This document shows, piece by piece, positions 1 through 6,524 of a stretch of DNA of 26,266 nt. The notes under the pieces were generated by a model. That model ran no database searches, was not told the origin of the DNA, and was given only the letters and a program-made list of their open reading frames with translations. Position 1 is the first letter of the stretch. Every line of letters begins with the position of its first letter. Position numbers and translations under genes: made by a program. This DNA comes from Nitrosopumilales archaeon (GTDB lineage: Archaea > Thermoproteota > Nitrososphaeria > Nitrososphaerales > Nitrososphaeraceae), in NCBI GenBank assembly GCA_009665115.1, contig WJXE01000003.1, positions 1-26,266 of the forward strand, read 5' to 3'.

Positions 1-2
1 GG

Positions 3-302
3 ATTATTAATATCCATCCATCGCTCTTGCCTGCGTTTCCTGGAGCCTATGCCTACGTACAGGCTTATGAGCGCGGAGCGAAGATAGTGGGGTGTACGGC
101 GCATTTTGTCACGGAGGACCTCGACCAAGGGCCCATTATATATCAGGAGTCTTTTAGAGTTAAAGACATGGATACGCTCGACACTATACGACAGAAAGGA
201 CAATCCCTAGAAGCAGAAACTCTCCTTAAAGCCACTAAATTATACCTTGAAGGAAGACTGGAGATTTACTGGGGGAGGGTTCATATTCTGGGAAACATCT
301 GA
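3..302 (+). CDS. purU: Formyltetrahydrofolate deformylase, C-terminal part (5' end outside window)
   Basis: The reading frame is open from the left edge and starts in the middle of the formyltransferase-fold catalytic domain. It reads NIHPSLLPAFPG, followed by an AY.QAYERG.KI.G.TAHFV segment and LDQGPII. This is the arrangement at the C-terminus of PurU, which hydrolyses 10-formyl-THF to formate and THF and so supplies formate for purine synthesis. The family's catalytic Asp is in the LDQGPI segment, and the His of NIHPS is also present. The ACT domain expected at the N-terminus would lie outside the window. GART/PurN and methionyl-tRNA formyltransferase share this fold, but the AYERG and DxGPII spacing and the short tail fit PurU best. 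The first internal start-like codon (TTG at 27) is not a real start, because the conserved sequence continues upstream of it. Confidence 0.85.
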   Translation: MINIHPSLLPAFPGAYAYVQAYERGAKIVGCTAHFVTEDLDQGPIIYQESFRVKDMDTLDTIRQKGQSLEAETLLKATKLYLEGRLEIYWGRVHILGNI

Positions 303-415
303 ACGCCATTTTATTTTTCAGAGTACGAAGCAGCCCCTTTAACTATCAAACTGGATTCTAGACCTATGATGATGTAAAGTTGATAAATGAGCATGATCTG
401 GTGAAGTCCTGAAAG

Positions 416-1129
416 ATGTCAGTACCGATCTATAACATCAGCCATTATGAGTTTCGTAAATGTCTCAAAAGAACTCGCCGAGCAATAGTACCCGTAGGTT
501 CACTTGAGCAACACGGTGCACACCTACCTGTGTCTACTGACTGTTTAATCTCAGAACGAGTCGCGACGCGAGTGGCCGATGCAGTTAAATGTTTCGTTTT
601 GCCGGTAATCTCGTACGGAGTATCTTTCGAACATCTTCCAATGTTCAATGTATCTTTGAGAAATTCCACGTTATCAGACGTGCTCTGCGAGGTTTGTATT
701 TCACTTTCAAGCCAAGGGATAACAGAGATCATATTTATTAATGGTCATCATGGAAATATCGGAGTCCTACAATATATCTCACAGAATCTAGATGCAAAGA
801 TCCGTACTAAGAGCAGTATATATGCAATTAATTACTGGAGTGGAATGCAAAAAGAACTTGATCACGCAGGCGAAGTCGAGACGTCCCTTGTGTTGGCCAT
901 ATCGCCCCAGTTGGTCCGAATGGACAAAGCAGAACCAAATTTTAAGAGGATGTCTAAATCAAGAATTGCATACTCAACTATAACTACCACACCAGGTTCT
1001 TTTCCCAAGGTGACCGGTAATGGGGTATGGGGAGAGCCTCGTAGTGCAAGCAAAGAAAAGGGCGATAGACTCCTAAAGGAAATAGTCGGGAATCTTGTGC
1101 ATATCATTTCAGAGTTACCTCAGGAATGA
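416..1129 (+). CDS. Creatininase-family amidohydrolase, probable FAPy deformylase (ArfB-like)
   Basis: This 237-aa protein has the creatininase-family metal site: GSLEQHGAHLP..TD (E31, H33, D42), NGHHGN (109-114, H111) and HAGEVETS (150-157). In archaea this family includes ArfB, which removes the formyl group from the FAPy nucleotide made by ArfA from GTP, the second step towards riboflavin and coenzyme F420. The length matches ArfB. The alternatives are creatinine amidohydrolase, which is unlikely in an autotrophic archaeon, or an MftE-like peptidase. The family is clear from the motifs; the substrate is an inference. The usual NGHGGN is NGHHGN here. The ATG at 416 follows the purU end by 113 bp, and an A/T-rich stretch (about 374-390) lies about 30 bp upstream, so the gene may have its own leaderless promoter. 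Confidence 0.75.
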   Translation: MSVPIYNISHYEFRKCLKRTRRAIVPVGSLEQHGAHLPVSTDCLISERVATRVADAVKCFVLPVISYGVSFEHLPMFNVSLRNSTLSDVLCEVCISLSSQGITEIIFINGHHGNIGVLQYISQNLDAKIRTKSSIYAINYWSGMQKELDHAGEVETSLVLAISPQLVRMDKAEPNFKRMSKSRIAYSTITTTPGSFPKVTGNGVWGEPRSASKEKGDRLLKEIVGNLVHIISELPQE

Positions 1130-1131
1130 AA

Positions 1132-1142
1132 TTTTAATATAT
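1132..1142 (+). promoter_or_regulatory. TATA-like box of the LSm-L37e unit
   Basis: The stretch TTTTAATATA lies directly after the stop codon of the upstream gene and about 43 bp before the TTG start of LSm. It would give a short leader of about 15 nt. It is the only strong A/T box in this 50-bp gap. Confidence 0.5.
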
Positions 1143-1179
1143 ACCTCCCTTATGCCATACCTATAGGTAGACATTATTC

Positions 1180-1410
1180 TTGTCGGTAGACATGGCAGTG
1201 AAAGTTTTGGATGAGAGTCTTGGTAAAGTTGTGCTTATAAAGTTGAAGGGCGGAAAAGTTATCAGAGGAAATCTTCACGGATTCGATCAGCATATGAATC
1301 TGTTGCTGGAAGAATCTGTAGAAATATTGGATCAGGGTAAATCTAACGACCTAGGGACTATCGTCGTTAGAGGTGACAATGTGGTCATAATATCGCCTCC
1401 ACCAGTTTAA
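1180..1410 (+). CDS. LSm/Sm-like archaeal protein (SmAP)
   Basis: This 76-aa Sm-fold protein has the Sm1 motif (LGKVVLIKLKGGKVIRGNL.G.D.HMNLLLE, about residues 15-45) and the Sm2 motif (VVRGDNVVII near residues 63-72). The residues that form the uridine-binding pocket (D..MN and RG) are present. Archaeal Sm proteins form heptameric rings that bind U-rich RNA and act in RNA metabolism. The protein is almost only the Sm domain, the normal size for the family. I chose the TTG at 1180 because it keeps a short MSVDMAVK-type N-terminus; the ATG at 1192 would give 72 aa and cannot be excluded. It is followed after 20 bp by the L37e gene, a pairing seen in many archaea. Confidence 0.93.
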   Translation: MSVDMAVKVLDESLGKVVLIKLKGGKVIRGNLHGFDQHMNLLLEESVEILDQGKSNDLGTIVVRGDNVVIISPPPV

Positions 1411-1419
1411 AACTTCCTG

Positions 1420-1424
1420 GGTGA
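1420..1424 (+). promoter_or_regulatory. Shine-Dalgarno site of the L37e gene
   Basis: GGTGA, complementary to the archaeal 16S rRNA 3' end, lies 6 nt before the ATG at 1431. It fits translation of L37e as an internal gene of the LSm transcript. The leading genes in the window mostly lack such a site. Confidence 0.6.
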
Positions 1425-1430
1425 GTTATA

Positions 1431-1601
1431 ATGACTAAAGGCACCACTTCGATGGGTAACTTCACGAGGAAAAAAACCCACATCCGATGTAGGAGATGCG
1501 GCCATAATTCTTTTCACAAACGCGGGAAGGAATGTGCCAAATGTGGTTTCCCGGATGCTAGAATGAGAAAATACAACTGGATTAAGCGTCGAGTGATATG
1601 A
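1431..1601 (+). CDS. rpl37e: 50S ribosomal protein L37e
   Basis: This 56-aa basic protein begins MTKGTTSMG and has two CxxC pairs (C20-x2-C23 and C35-x2-C38), which form the zinc finger typical of L37e (eL37). The sequence between and after them (RRCG.NSFHKR, KCGFP, R.YNW..R) is the family signature. The protein binds 23S rRNA in the large subunit. The length equals that of other archaeal L37e proteins. It lies 20 bp downstream of LSm with its own Shine-Dalgarno site, so the two are probably co-transcribed. The gene is short enough to be missed by a length-filtered gene search. Confidence 0.96.
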   Translation: MTKGTTSMGNFTRKKTHIRCRRCGHNSFHKRGKECAKCGFPDARMRKYNWIKRRVI

Positions 1602-1672
1602 TAAAATAGTTATTTCTTTGTCTATTTCCCGGTCAGAAGGTTGCCAAAATTGTCTGCCTGCAGAATCAGAAA

Positions 1673-1684
1673 AATTTAACTATA
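1673..1684 (+). promoter_or_regulatory. TATA-like box of the coiled-coil protein gene
   Basis: The stretch AATTTAACTATA is centred about 30 bp before the TTG at 1710. That is the distance expected when transcription starts at or next to the start codon. Confidence 0.5.
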
Positions 1685-1709
1685 TCACGTCCGGAATAAA
1701 TCTCGACAT

Positions 1710-2501
1710 TTGATTGAAGAAATACTCGTCCTCGTGTGCTTTTCGTTGGCTGGGGCGATATCGGCTCTTACTTTTTGGAAACACTCCGAGAGTAAGTTGC
1801 ATCTCCTAAAACATAGACGTAATCAGGTTATAAAACCAATTAGTGCCACAAGATCAGAAATCGAAGCCTTGCAATTCGAGAAAAGCATACTATCACACTC
1901 GATTACCAACATTTATGAGGCTGTTCAAAATGGTAAGATAGGTGCGATAGAACGGGACCGGCTCTTGTTAAAATACAAAACCCAGCTAGACACTTTTAAT
2001 AAAAAAATAGGCGAATTACAATTGGCAGTTGACTTTACAGAGCTATCTGACATGCGCACTCAACTTGTTTCCCTACTGGAAGAAAGGATCGAAACCATAG
2101 AAGGAAGGCTCACCGAGATATCCCAGAAGTGCGGGATGCCGCTGGATTCCCTCATCCATGTAACAAAGCGAAAATACGCGACAGTAGTAGCGAGTGGTCA
2201 GGAATATTCCGAAATAGGTGAGAAGAAAAGAGAAGATAAGAGAGACTCGGCTTCGGTTAGAGCGGAGGATAAAAATATCCAAGAGGTTCAACAGGAGGTT
2301 ATGCAGGCCCTAACACGCCTAGAACATGCTGGAGAAGTTGAGGACGATATCGTGACACAAGTTAACCAAATAAAGCCCAATGGTTTTACAGAGAATGTTA
2401 CTATTCCCTCTTCGGACTTGGATGTAGATCGGGAAAGCCATCCCCACAACAAGACCCGTGATGCTCTTTCGTTTCTGAATGAAGCAGAAATAGAAGACTA
2501 G
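1710..2501 (+). CDS. N-terminally anchored coiled-coil protein, function unknown
   Basis: I do not recognise this 263-aa protein. Residues 4-23 form one hydrophobic segment (ILVLVCFSLAGAISALTFW), and a basic stretch (KLHLLKHRR) then places the rest in the cytoplasm. Residues about 45-145 have the heptad-like, charged composition of long coiled coils. The remainder is very hydrophilic and probably disordered, up to a short acidic C-terminal helix (ALSFLNEAEIED). The overall shape is a membrane anchor, a coiled coil, a linker and a terminal peptide, which suggests a scaffold or tether. No catalytic motif is visible. The TTG start is supported by the TATA box 30 bp upstream and puts the TM segment directly at the N-terminus. 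The gene stands alone between L37e and rpiA on the same strand. Confidence 0.75.
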   Translation: MIEEILVLVCFSLAGAISALTFWKHSESKLHLLKHRRNQVIKPISATRSEIEALQFEKSILSHSITNIYEAVQNGKIGAIERDRLLLKYKTQLDTFNKKIGELQLAVDFTELSDMRTQLVSLLEERIETIEGRLTEISQKCGMPLDSLIHVTKRKYATVVASGQEYSEIGEKKREDKRDSASVRAEDKNIQEVQQEVMQALTRLEHAGEVEDDIVTQVNQIKPNGFTENVTIPSSDLDVDRESHPHNKTRDALSFLNEAEIED

Positions 2502-2570
2502 TTACGATGAGGTGCCTGCATGACGTTCTTCTCCAAGTGGGTTATTCAGTCATAATCGGTACCTAAAACG

Positions 2571-2579
2571 AATATTAAA
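2571..2579 (+). promoter_or_regulatory. TATA-like box of rpiA
   Basis: The stretch AATATTAAA is centred 29 bp before the TTG at 2604, as expected for a leaderless transcript. Confidence 0.55.
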
Positions 2580-2603
2580 GTGGCCATCTCTCTGCACTAG
2601 AAG

Positions 2604-3299
2604 TTGTCATCGGCGTCCTCGCTCATAAAAAGTGCACTTCGTAACAGTGCAAAAGATGCGGTGAAACGGTTTGTAACAGCGAACCAGGTCGTCGGTTTAG
2701 GCAGCGGAAGTACTATGACAATTCTTGTGAGGGAATTGGCGAATTTACCATATAAGAGGTCGGTTGAATTCATGACAACATCTATTCAAATAAAAATCGA
2801 AGCTGAGAAAGTGGGGCTCAAAATTGCAGACGAAAGTAACTTTGTCGACATCGATGTGGTCTTCGATGGAGCGGATCAGATTGATTCTGATTTTAATATG
2901 ATAAAAGGTGGCGGTGGCGCGTTACTTAGGGAGAAAGTGTTAATTTCAGCAGCGAATAAAGTAGTTATTCTAGCAGACGATACCAAATTTGTCAAGCGGT
3001 TGACTCAACCGGTTCCGATAGAAATTCACAAGTTTGCTCGCTCCTTTTTGTTGAAGAGGTTAAAAGAAATTGGAGGAAGCCCGAAGCTACGAACGATGGA
3101 CAAGGGATATCCATACGTCACCGAAAATGGAAACATAGTCCTTGATACTTCGTTCAACTCAATTGGAAACGTTCGGAACAAAGAGATCGAATTAAAGAAC
3201 ATTCCTGGAGTGTTAGAGGTAGGACTCTTTACCAGGGCAAACATATACTACAAGGCAAAAAATGATGGTTCCTTCGAAATTATCCAACCAAACAGATAA
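2604..3299 (+). CDS. rpiA: Ribose-5-phosphate isomerase A
   Basis: This 231-aa RpiA interconverts ribose 5-phosphate and ribulose 5-phosphate. It has the phosphate-binding GLGSGST (31-37), the TTS..I motif (58-62), the VFDGADQ segment (86-92) and KGGGGALLREK (101-111). By comparison with the E. coli enzyme, the catalytic residues D88, D91, K101 and E110 are all present. The residue after the second Asp is Gln where most family members have Glu. Length is normal for the family. The TTG at 2604 is 29 bp downstream of a TATA-like box and has no Shine-Dalgarno site, so the message is probably leaderless. In thaumarchaea, which lack the oxidative pentose phosphate branch, this enzyme supplies ribose phosphate for nucleotides and histidine. 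It converges with the gene ending at 3331. Confidence 0.95.
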   Translation: MSSASSLIKSALRNSAKDAVKRFVTANQVVGLGSGSTMTILVRELANLPYKRSVEFMTTSIQIKIEAEKVGLKIADESNFVDIDVVFDGADQIDSDFNMIKGGGGALLREKVLISAANKVVILADDTKFVKRLTQPVPIEIHKFARSFLLKRLKEIGGSPKLRTMDKGYPYVTENGNIVLDTSFNSIGNVRNKEIELKNIPGVLEVGLFTRANIYYKAKNDGSFEIIQPNR

Positions 3300-3330
3300 C
3301 GGGCTTACTGTTATCAACACAGGATAGAAA

Positions 3331-4761
3331 TTAGGCCGCTGTTCGAACAAACTCTCCGTACCCGCAAGTGTTTTTATCAACTTGTCCGTTCTCCATGATA
3401 ACTCGTCCCCTTACGATTGTGAACACGGGCCAACCCCGCAATTCCCATCCATCGTAGATTGAGTAGTCTGAGTACGATTGAAGGATCTCTGGGGTGACCT
3501 TCTGCAGTAAATCTAAATCGATAATTGTCACGTCAGCATCAGACCCTTTCTCTATGGTACCCTTCTTCGGATACAGGCCGAAGATTCTTGCAGCATTATA
3601 GCTCGTCACTTCTGCAACCCTTTCCAGACTTATTCTTCCTTCATTAACACCCTTACATAACAAAACTGGTAACAGAGTGGCGATTCCCGGAAATCCTGCT
3701 CTTGCCGACCATATGTCTCCTTGCCCTCTTTTTATTAATAATGTATTGGCAACATGATCCGATCCCACAGTATCAATGATGCCATTCATTAGCCCATACC
3801 ACATAGATTGTACGTCGATTTTCGTCCTCAATGGAGGTACAACCTTTCCTGTAACATCCAAAAAATCACTAGTATGTGTCAAATAATGCGGACAAGTCTC
3901 AGTATATAAATTCGAGTTACCTTTTTCTTTTTCTGTTAGAATTGAATCCAACGCTGTTCCGGATCCTATATGGACAAAGTATATTGTTGAGCCAAACTCC
4001 CTAGCATATGCTCCTACCTTCGCTATAGCATTCGCCTCAGAGGATGGCGGTCGGCATTCTGACCATACCCGTAAACTTGTTATTTTCGTTCCGGTCAGTT
4101 CGCTTCGGATTTGGTTTTGTTTTTGAAGTCTCGAGCACATGACCTGGTCCTCGGCATGAACAAGTACAGGCGATTGTCTCATGGATGCCTCCTGGACTAT
4201 GTCTGAAATAATTTGATCACTAATGTTCACCTCTCGCTCCACAGTCTCATGTGTGCCAGGCTCAATGTCCATTAGAATATGATTCACATCATGTCCTAAG
4301 TTGGCGTAAATTTTAAACGAGTTAATTCCAAATTTCTTTTTTAAATACTGAATATCCTTTATTTGTTCAGGTCTTAGGATCGATGCATGAATCGAATAAT
4401 CAACATGATGCGTGAACTCGCTTGCCCGAAGATGCTTTTCAATATTTTCATACCGATCGTACAACCTGAGCATTCTCATCATGGTCGTGACGCCGCCTAT
4501 TGCAGCGGATTTCGACTCCGTTTTTGCTGCCTCTTCTATGGGGGTGTATACGCCATAGTGAACGTGCGGGTCTATAATTCCAGGGAGGACATATTTCCCC
4601 TCCGCATTTATTTTCCTTGAAGCTTGGACGCTCTGAGTTGATTTTGTGAGTGCCTTGATCTTGCCGTTTTCAATCATAATATTTGTTTGAACTATTCCCA
4701 CCTTCGGAATCACCACTCCGGCGGCATTTGTTATCAAAACGTCGCACGTGTTCTGCATCAT
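3331..4761 (-). CDS. Dihydropyrimidinase/dihydroorotase-like amidohydrolase
   Basis: This 476-aa cyclic-amidohydrolase-superfamily enzyme has all six expected metal ligands: H66 and H68 (DPHVHYG), K150 in SFKIY (the lysine normally carboxylated), H202 (VHAED), H264 (VHIGSG) and D335 (GSDH). ETCPHYL (288-294) and the C-terminal beta-sandwich segment (KGTIEKGSDADVTIIDLD) are typical of D-hydantoinase, dihydropyrimidinase and allantoinase. The length also favours this branch over type I dihydroorotases, which are usually shorter. The exact substrate cannot be read from the sequence. No pyr or allantoin-pathway gene is next to it. The first of two tandem ATG codons is used as the start. It is 82 bp downstream of the thioredoxin-fold gene on the same strand and could share its transcript. 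Confidence 0.85.
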   Translation of the reverse strand: MMQNTCDVLITNAAGVVIPKVGIVQTNIMIENGKIKALTKSTQSVQASRKINAEGKYVLPGIIDPHVHYGVYTPIEEAAKTESKSAAIGGVTTMMRMLRLYDRYENIEKHLRASEFTHHVDYSIHASILRPEQIKDIQYLKKKFGINSFKIYANLGHDVNHILMDIEPGTHETVEREVNISDQIISDIVQEASMRQSPVLVHAEDQVMCSRLQKQNQIRSELTGTKITSLRVWSECRPPSSEANAIAKVGAYAREFGSTIYFVHIGSGTALDSILTEKEKGNSNLYTETCPHYLTHTSDFLDVTGKVVPPLRTKIDVQSMWYGLMNGIIDTVGSDHVANTLLIKRGQGDIWSARAGFPGIATLLPVLLCKGVNEGRISLERVAEVTSYNAARIFGLYPKKGTIEKGSDADVTIIDLDLLQKVTPEILQSYSDYSIYDGWELRGWPVFTIVRGRVIMENGQVDKNTCGYGEFVRTAA

Positions 4762-4843
4762 TTTAGAATATCGGGAACTGATGCATTTTCGTCGGATTCA
4801 GAGGAAACAGCACTTACGGACTAGAAAAAGTTATGTAACTGAC

Positions 4844-5395
4844 TCAGGAATCTTTCCATTTTATTGAGCAACCAACTGAAGGATCAAAAGGTTTTTCTAT
4901 CTTTTCCCCATTCAATATTTTTTTTACGTTGTTTTCCATTACCTGAACTTTGGGATGCATGTCAGGCTCCAATGCGTCATTTATTCTTCCATGAAAGACA
5001 AGTTTGAGCTCAGAGTCGAAAAGGAACGGATCCGGTGTGCAAACTGCGCCGTAGGCCTTTGCGATATTTTGAGTGTCATCTATAAGGTACGGAAAATTTA
5101 GGGTATTTTCCTTTGAGAAGGTTACCATTTTGTCAAAACCTTCTCCGTCGTAATTGGGATCATTGCTGTTTATCCCAACCACATGCAGTTCTTCCAATCT
5201 GAAGATTTCCTGCAGGCTAACTATATCTTTTATACGTGCTTTTACATAAGGACAATGATTACATATGAAGACTACGAGCACTAACTCGCTCTTAAAATCC
5301 TTCATTGAATATAACTTATTGTCGACTCCTTTGAGTCTGAAATCAGGCGCCTTTTCGCCAACTTTTAGTAGTTGACTCGAAACTGTTCTCGCCAT
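4844..5395 (-). CDS. Thioredoxin-fold redoxin (AhpC/TSA-like, CNHCPY motif)
   Basis: This protein of about 183 aa has a peroxiredoxin/ResA-like thioredoxin fold: VGEKAPDF.L at 12-21, VVFICNHCPY at 41-50 with a CxxC pair (C45, C48), VVGINSND, then PYLIDDTQNIAKAYGA and a cis-Pro region (CTPDPFLFD). Proteins of this type are cytosolic thiol oxidoreductases; the physiological partner is not known. I chose the ATG at 5395 over the upstream in-frame ATG at 5410, because a TATA-like box (5421-5430) is centred 30 bp from 5395 and would leave the 5410 codon outside a leaderless transcript. No signal peptide is visible. It is divergent from the zinc-ribbon gene at 5519. Confidence 0.87.
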   Translation of the reverse strand: MARTVSSQLLKVGEKAPDFRLKGVDNKLYSMKDFKSELVLVVFICNHCPYVKARIKDIVSLQEIFRLEELHVVGINSNDPNYDGEGFDKMVTFSKENTLNFPYLIDDTQNIAKAYGAVCTPDPFLFDSELKLVFHGRINDALEPDMHPKVQVMENNVKKILNGEKIEKPFDPSVGCSIKWKDS

Positions 5396-5420
5396 TAATG
5401 CTATTTGCATCTCTTTAAGC

Positions 5421-5430
5421 TTTTAAAACT
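5421..5430 (-). promoter_or_regulatory. TATA-like box of the redoxin gene
   Basis: On the minus strand the stretch reads AGTTTTAAAA, centred about 30 bp before the ATG at 5395. It decides between two in-frame ATG codons in favour of the downstream one. Confidence 0.5.
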
Positions 5431-5518
5431 ATCGCAGTTCTTCCAATCTAGATGCGACTTATCCTGCAGCTATATCATAATAACATCTTTATCACATACG
5501 GGGCATATATTCAGGACG

Positions 5519-5746
5519 ATGTTAAACAACCGGCAGCGACGACTGTTGCCTCGTTCCGCAAGGAGGTCGCGGAAACCTAAGCAGGATAATACGCCCAAAG
5601 GGAATCCGAGAGGCAGTTGGGTAAGGTGCGGCTACAGCAACTGTTCTTTTGAATGGGAGTATTTTGGCGGCCACCGATGGGCTGAGTGTCCTGTTTGTCA
5701 CAGTACGACGAAAGTAGCCAATGGAAGAAGAAACTACCAACAGTGA
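5519..5746 (+). CDS. 75-aa basic zinc-ribbon protein
   Basis: The N-terminal third is strongly basic (MLNNRQRRLLPRSARRSRKPKQ). It is followed by a zinc-ribbon-like segment, CGYSNCSFEWEYFGGHRWAECPVCHS, with cysteines in a Cx4C...CPVC arrangement and an aromatic core. The basic arm plus ribbon suggests a nucleic-acid or ribosome-associated protein, but I do not recognise a named family. The frame is open upstream to 5405, but the extra residues look unrelated and run into the divergent promoter, so I use the ATG at 5519. The neighbouring redoxin gene is divergent with 123 bp between the starts. Two other small zinc-ribbon proteins (L37e and the 71-aa protein at 7438-7653) occur in this window. 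Confidence 0.75.
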   Translation: MLNNRQRRLLPRSARRSRKPKQDNTPKGNPRGSWVRCGYSNCSFEWEYFGGHRWAECPVCHSTTKVANGRRNYQQ

Positions 5747-6110
5747 AGGAAATACCATCATCACATCCTACATCCCCTTAAGATCATGACCGCCACCATA
5801 AAGAACAGCTTGTCGTGATTGTTCATGGTGGTTTAAAGGAAGTTCGTAAGTTTATCATTTAAAATCAGCGAAGTAACATTAAGAATTTCAAAGATGGAAG
5901 TTAAGACCTTAACCAAAAATTTCTCGGAAAATAAATTCATACTACACAATAGATATAGAGTGGGAATATCGTGGGAGGAAAAGTAGTCATGCCATTCTAG
6001 TAGAAGCTACTGCGAAGCTCGTATCTTAAGTAGAACACACTACCTGCATAATACCGAAGATAGCATTGACGACTTGGCGACCTTATGCCTCTAGCTATCA
6101 ATTTAATTAA
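5747..6110. other. Gene-poor stretch between zinc-ribbon gene and 57-aa gene
   Basis: I see no convincing gene in these 364 bases. They contain the bulged hairpin at 5792-5832. A 30-codon frame (ATG 5894 to TAG) is too short and unsupported. The composition is A/T-rich with several stops in all frames. The right end lies just past the stop codon of the minus-strand 57-aa gene. Confidence 0.5.
5792..5832. repeat. Inverted repeat / hairpin with AAA bulge
   Basis: CCACCAT (5793-5799), a three-base AAA bulge and GAACA (5803-5807) pair with TGTTCATGGTGG (5820-5831), leaving a 12-nt loop. That is 12 Watson-Crick pairs, with G-U pairs possible at both ends. It sits about 50 bp past the stop codon of the zinc-ribbon gene. 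It could be a 3'-UTR structure, part of a small RNA or a relic of an element. A T-run typical of archaeal termination does not follow it directly. Confidence 0.5.
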
Positions 6111-6284
6111 TCAACCACCACCTACAGTTCCGCCAATACTACCCCCTACGTTTTCTTGATAGACATCAATTAATTCATTTAAAATGTCATCATAGTTCAC
6201 ATCCTTCTTCTTGTAATGCATTACATCTTCTAACACAGAGGTGAGGCGCTTATAGGTTATTTCTTCTATCCTTAGAGTCCTCAT
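6111..6284 (-). CDS. 57-aa small protein, antitoxin-like, glycine-rich tail
   Basis: The frame starts at ATG 6284 and ends at TGA 6111-6113. The protein begins MRTLRIEEITYKRL, continues through a helical, charged middle and has YDDILNELIDVYQE near residues 31-44. It ends in a glycine-rich tail (GGSIGGTVGGG). The pattern of a short beta strand (TLRIEE), a helix (YKRLTSVLEDV), then D.I.NELI.VY resembles small VapB or ribbon-helix-helix-type archaeal antitoxin-like proteins. This is a resemblance by eye, not a family assignment. No toxin gene lies beside it; the next gene is tRNA-Pro, 58 bp upstream on the same strand. A TATA-like stretch (AGTAAATATC on the minus strand, 6311-6320) is 31 bp before the ATG and supports expression as a leaderless message. 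Confidence 0.65.
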   Translation of the reverse strand: MRTLRIEEITYKRLTSVLEDVMHYKKKDVNYDDILNELIDVYQENVGGSIGGTVGGG

Positions 6285-6310
6285 TATTTACTTCAATCCA
6301 GTCAAATTCG

Positions 6311-6320
6311 GATATTTACT
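6311..6320 (-). promoter_or_regulatory. TATA-like box of the 57-aa gene
   Basis: The minus strand reads AGTAAATATC, centred about 31 bp before the ATG at 6284. It lies between the tRNA-Pro 3' end and the small gene. Confidence 0.45.
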
Positions 6321-6342
6321 CATTTCGAAAATCTCGTCTGAG

Positions 6343-6416
6343 TGGGGTCGGCCGGATTTGAACCGACGATCTCCAGCGCCCAAGGCTGGAATCATACCAA
6401 GCTAGACAACGACCCC
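6343..6416 (-). tRNA. tRNA-Pro (anticodon TGG)
   Basis: The minus strand folds as a full cloverleaf. The acceptor GGGGTCG (6416-6410) pairs with CGACCCC (6350-6344). The anticodon stem CCAGC/GCTGG encloses the loop CTTGGGC with anticodon TGG. The T-arm has loop TTCGAAT with stem GTCGG/CCGGC, and the discriminator base is A. TGG decodes CCA and, by wobble, other proline codons. There is no intron, and CCA is not encoded at the 3' end. Total length is 74 nt. Confidence 0.96.
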
Positions 6417-6490
6417 AATCCAAAAATTACGTTATTTGGCAAGAGTCATATTTCATCAATATAATTTTAACTTTCTCGACGGCAATAGCT

Positions 6491-6500
6491 CTATATACCA
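6491..6500 (+). promoter_or_regulatory. TATA-like box of map
   Basis: CTATATACCA is centred 30 bp before the ATG at 6525, which fits leaderless transcription. Confidence 0.6.
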
Positions 6501-6524
6501 TCTTTGTCAAAAACGTCATGACGC

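Noticed and set aside
5746..5775. GTGATGA on the minus strand as a C/D box sRNA start
   Set aside because: No box D (CTGA) at a suitable distance and it would run antisense into the zinc-ribbon gene.
5894..5986. 30-codon plus-strand frame starting MEVKTLTKNF
   Set aside because: Too short, no promoter at the right distance and no neighbour that suggests a role.
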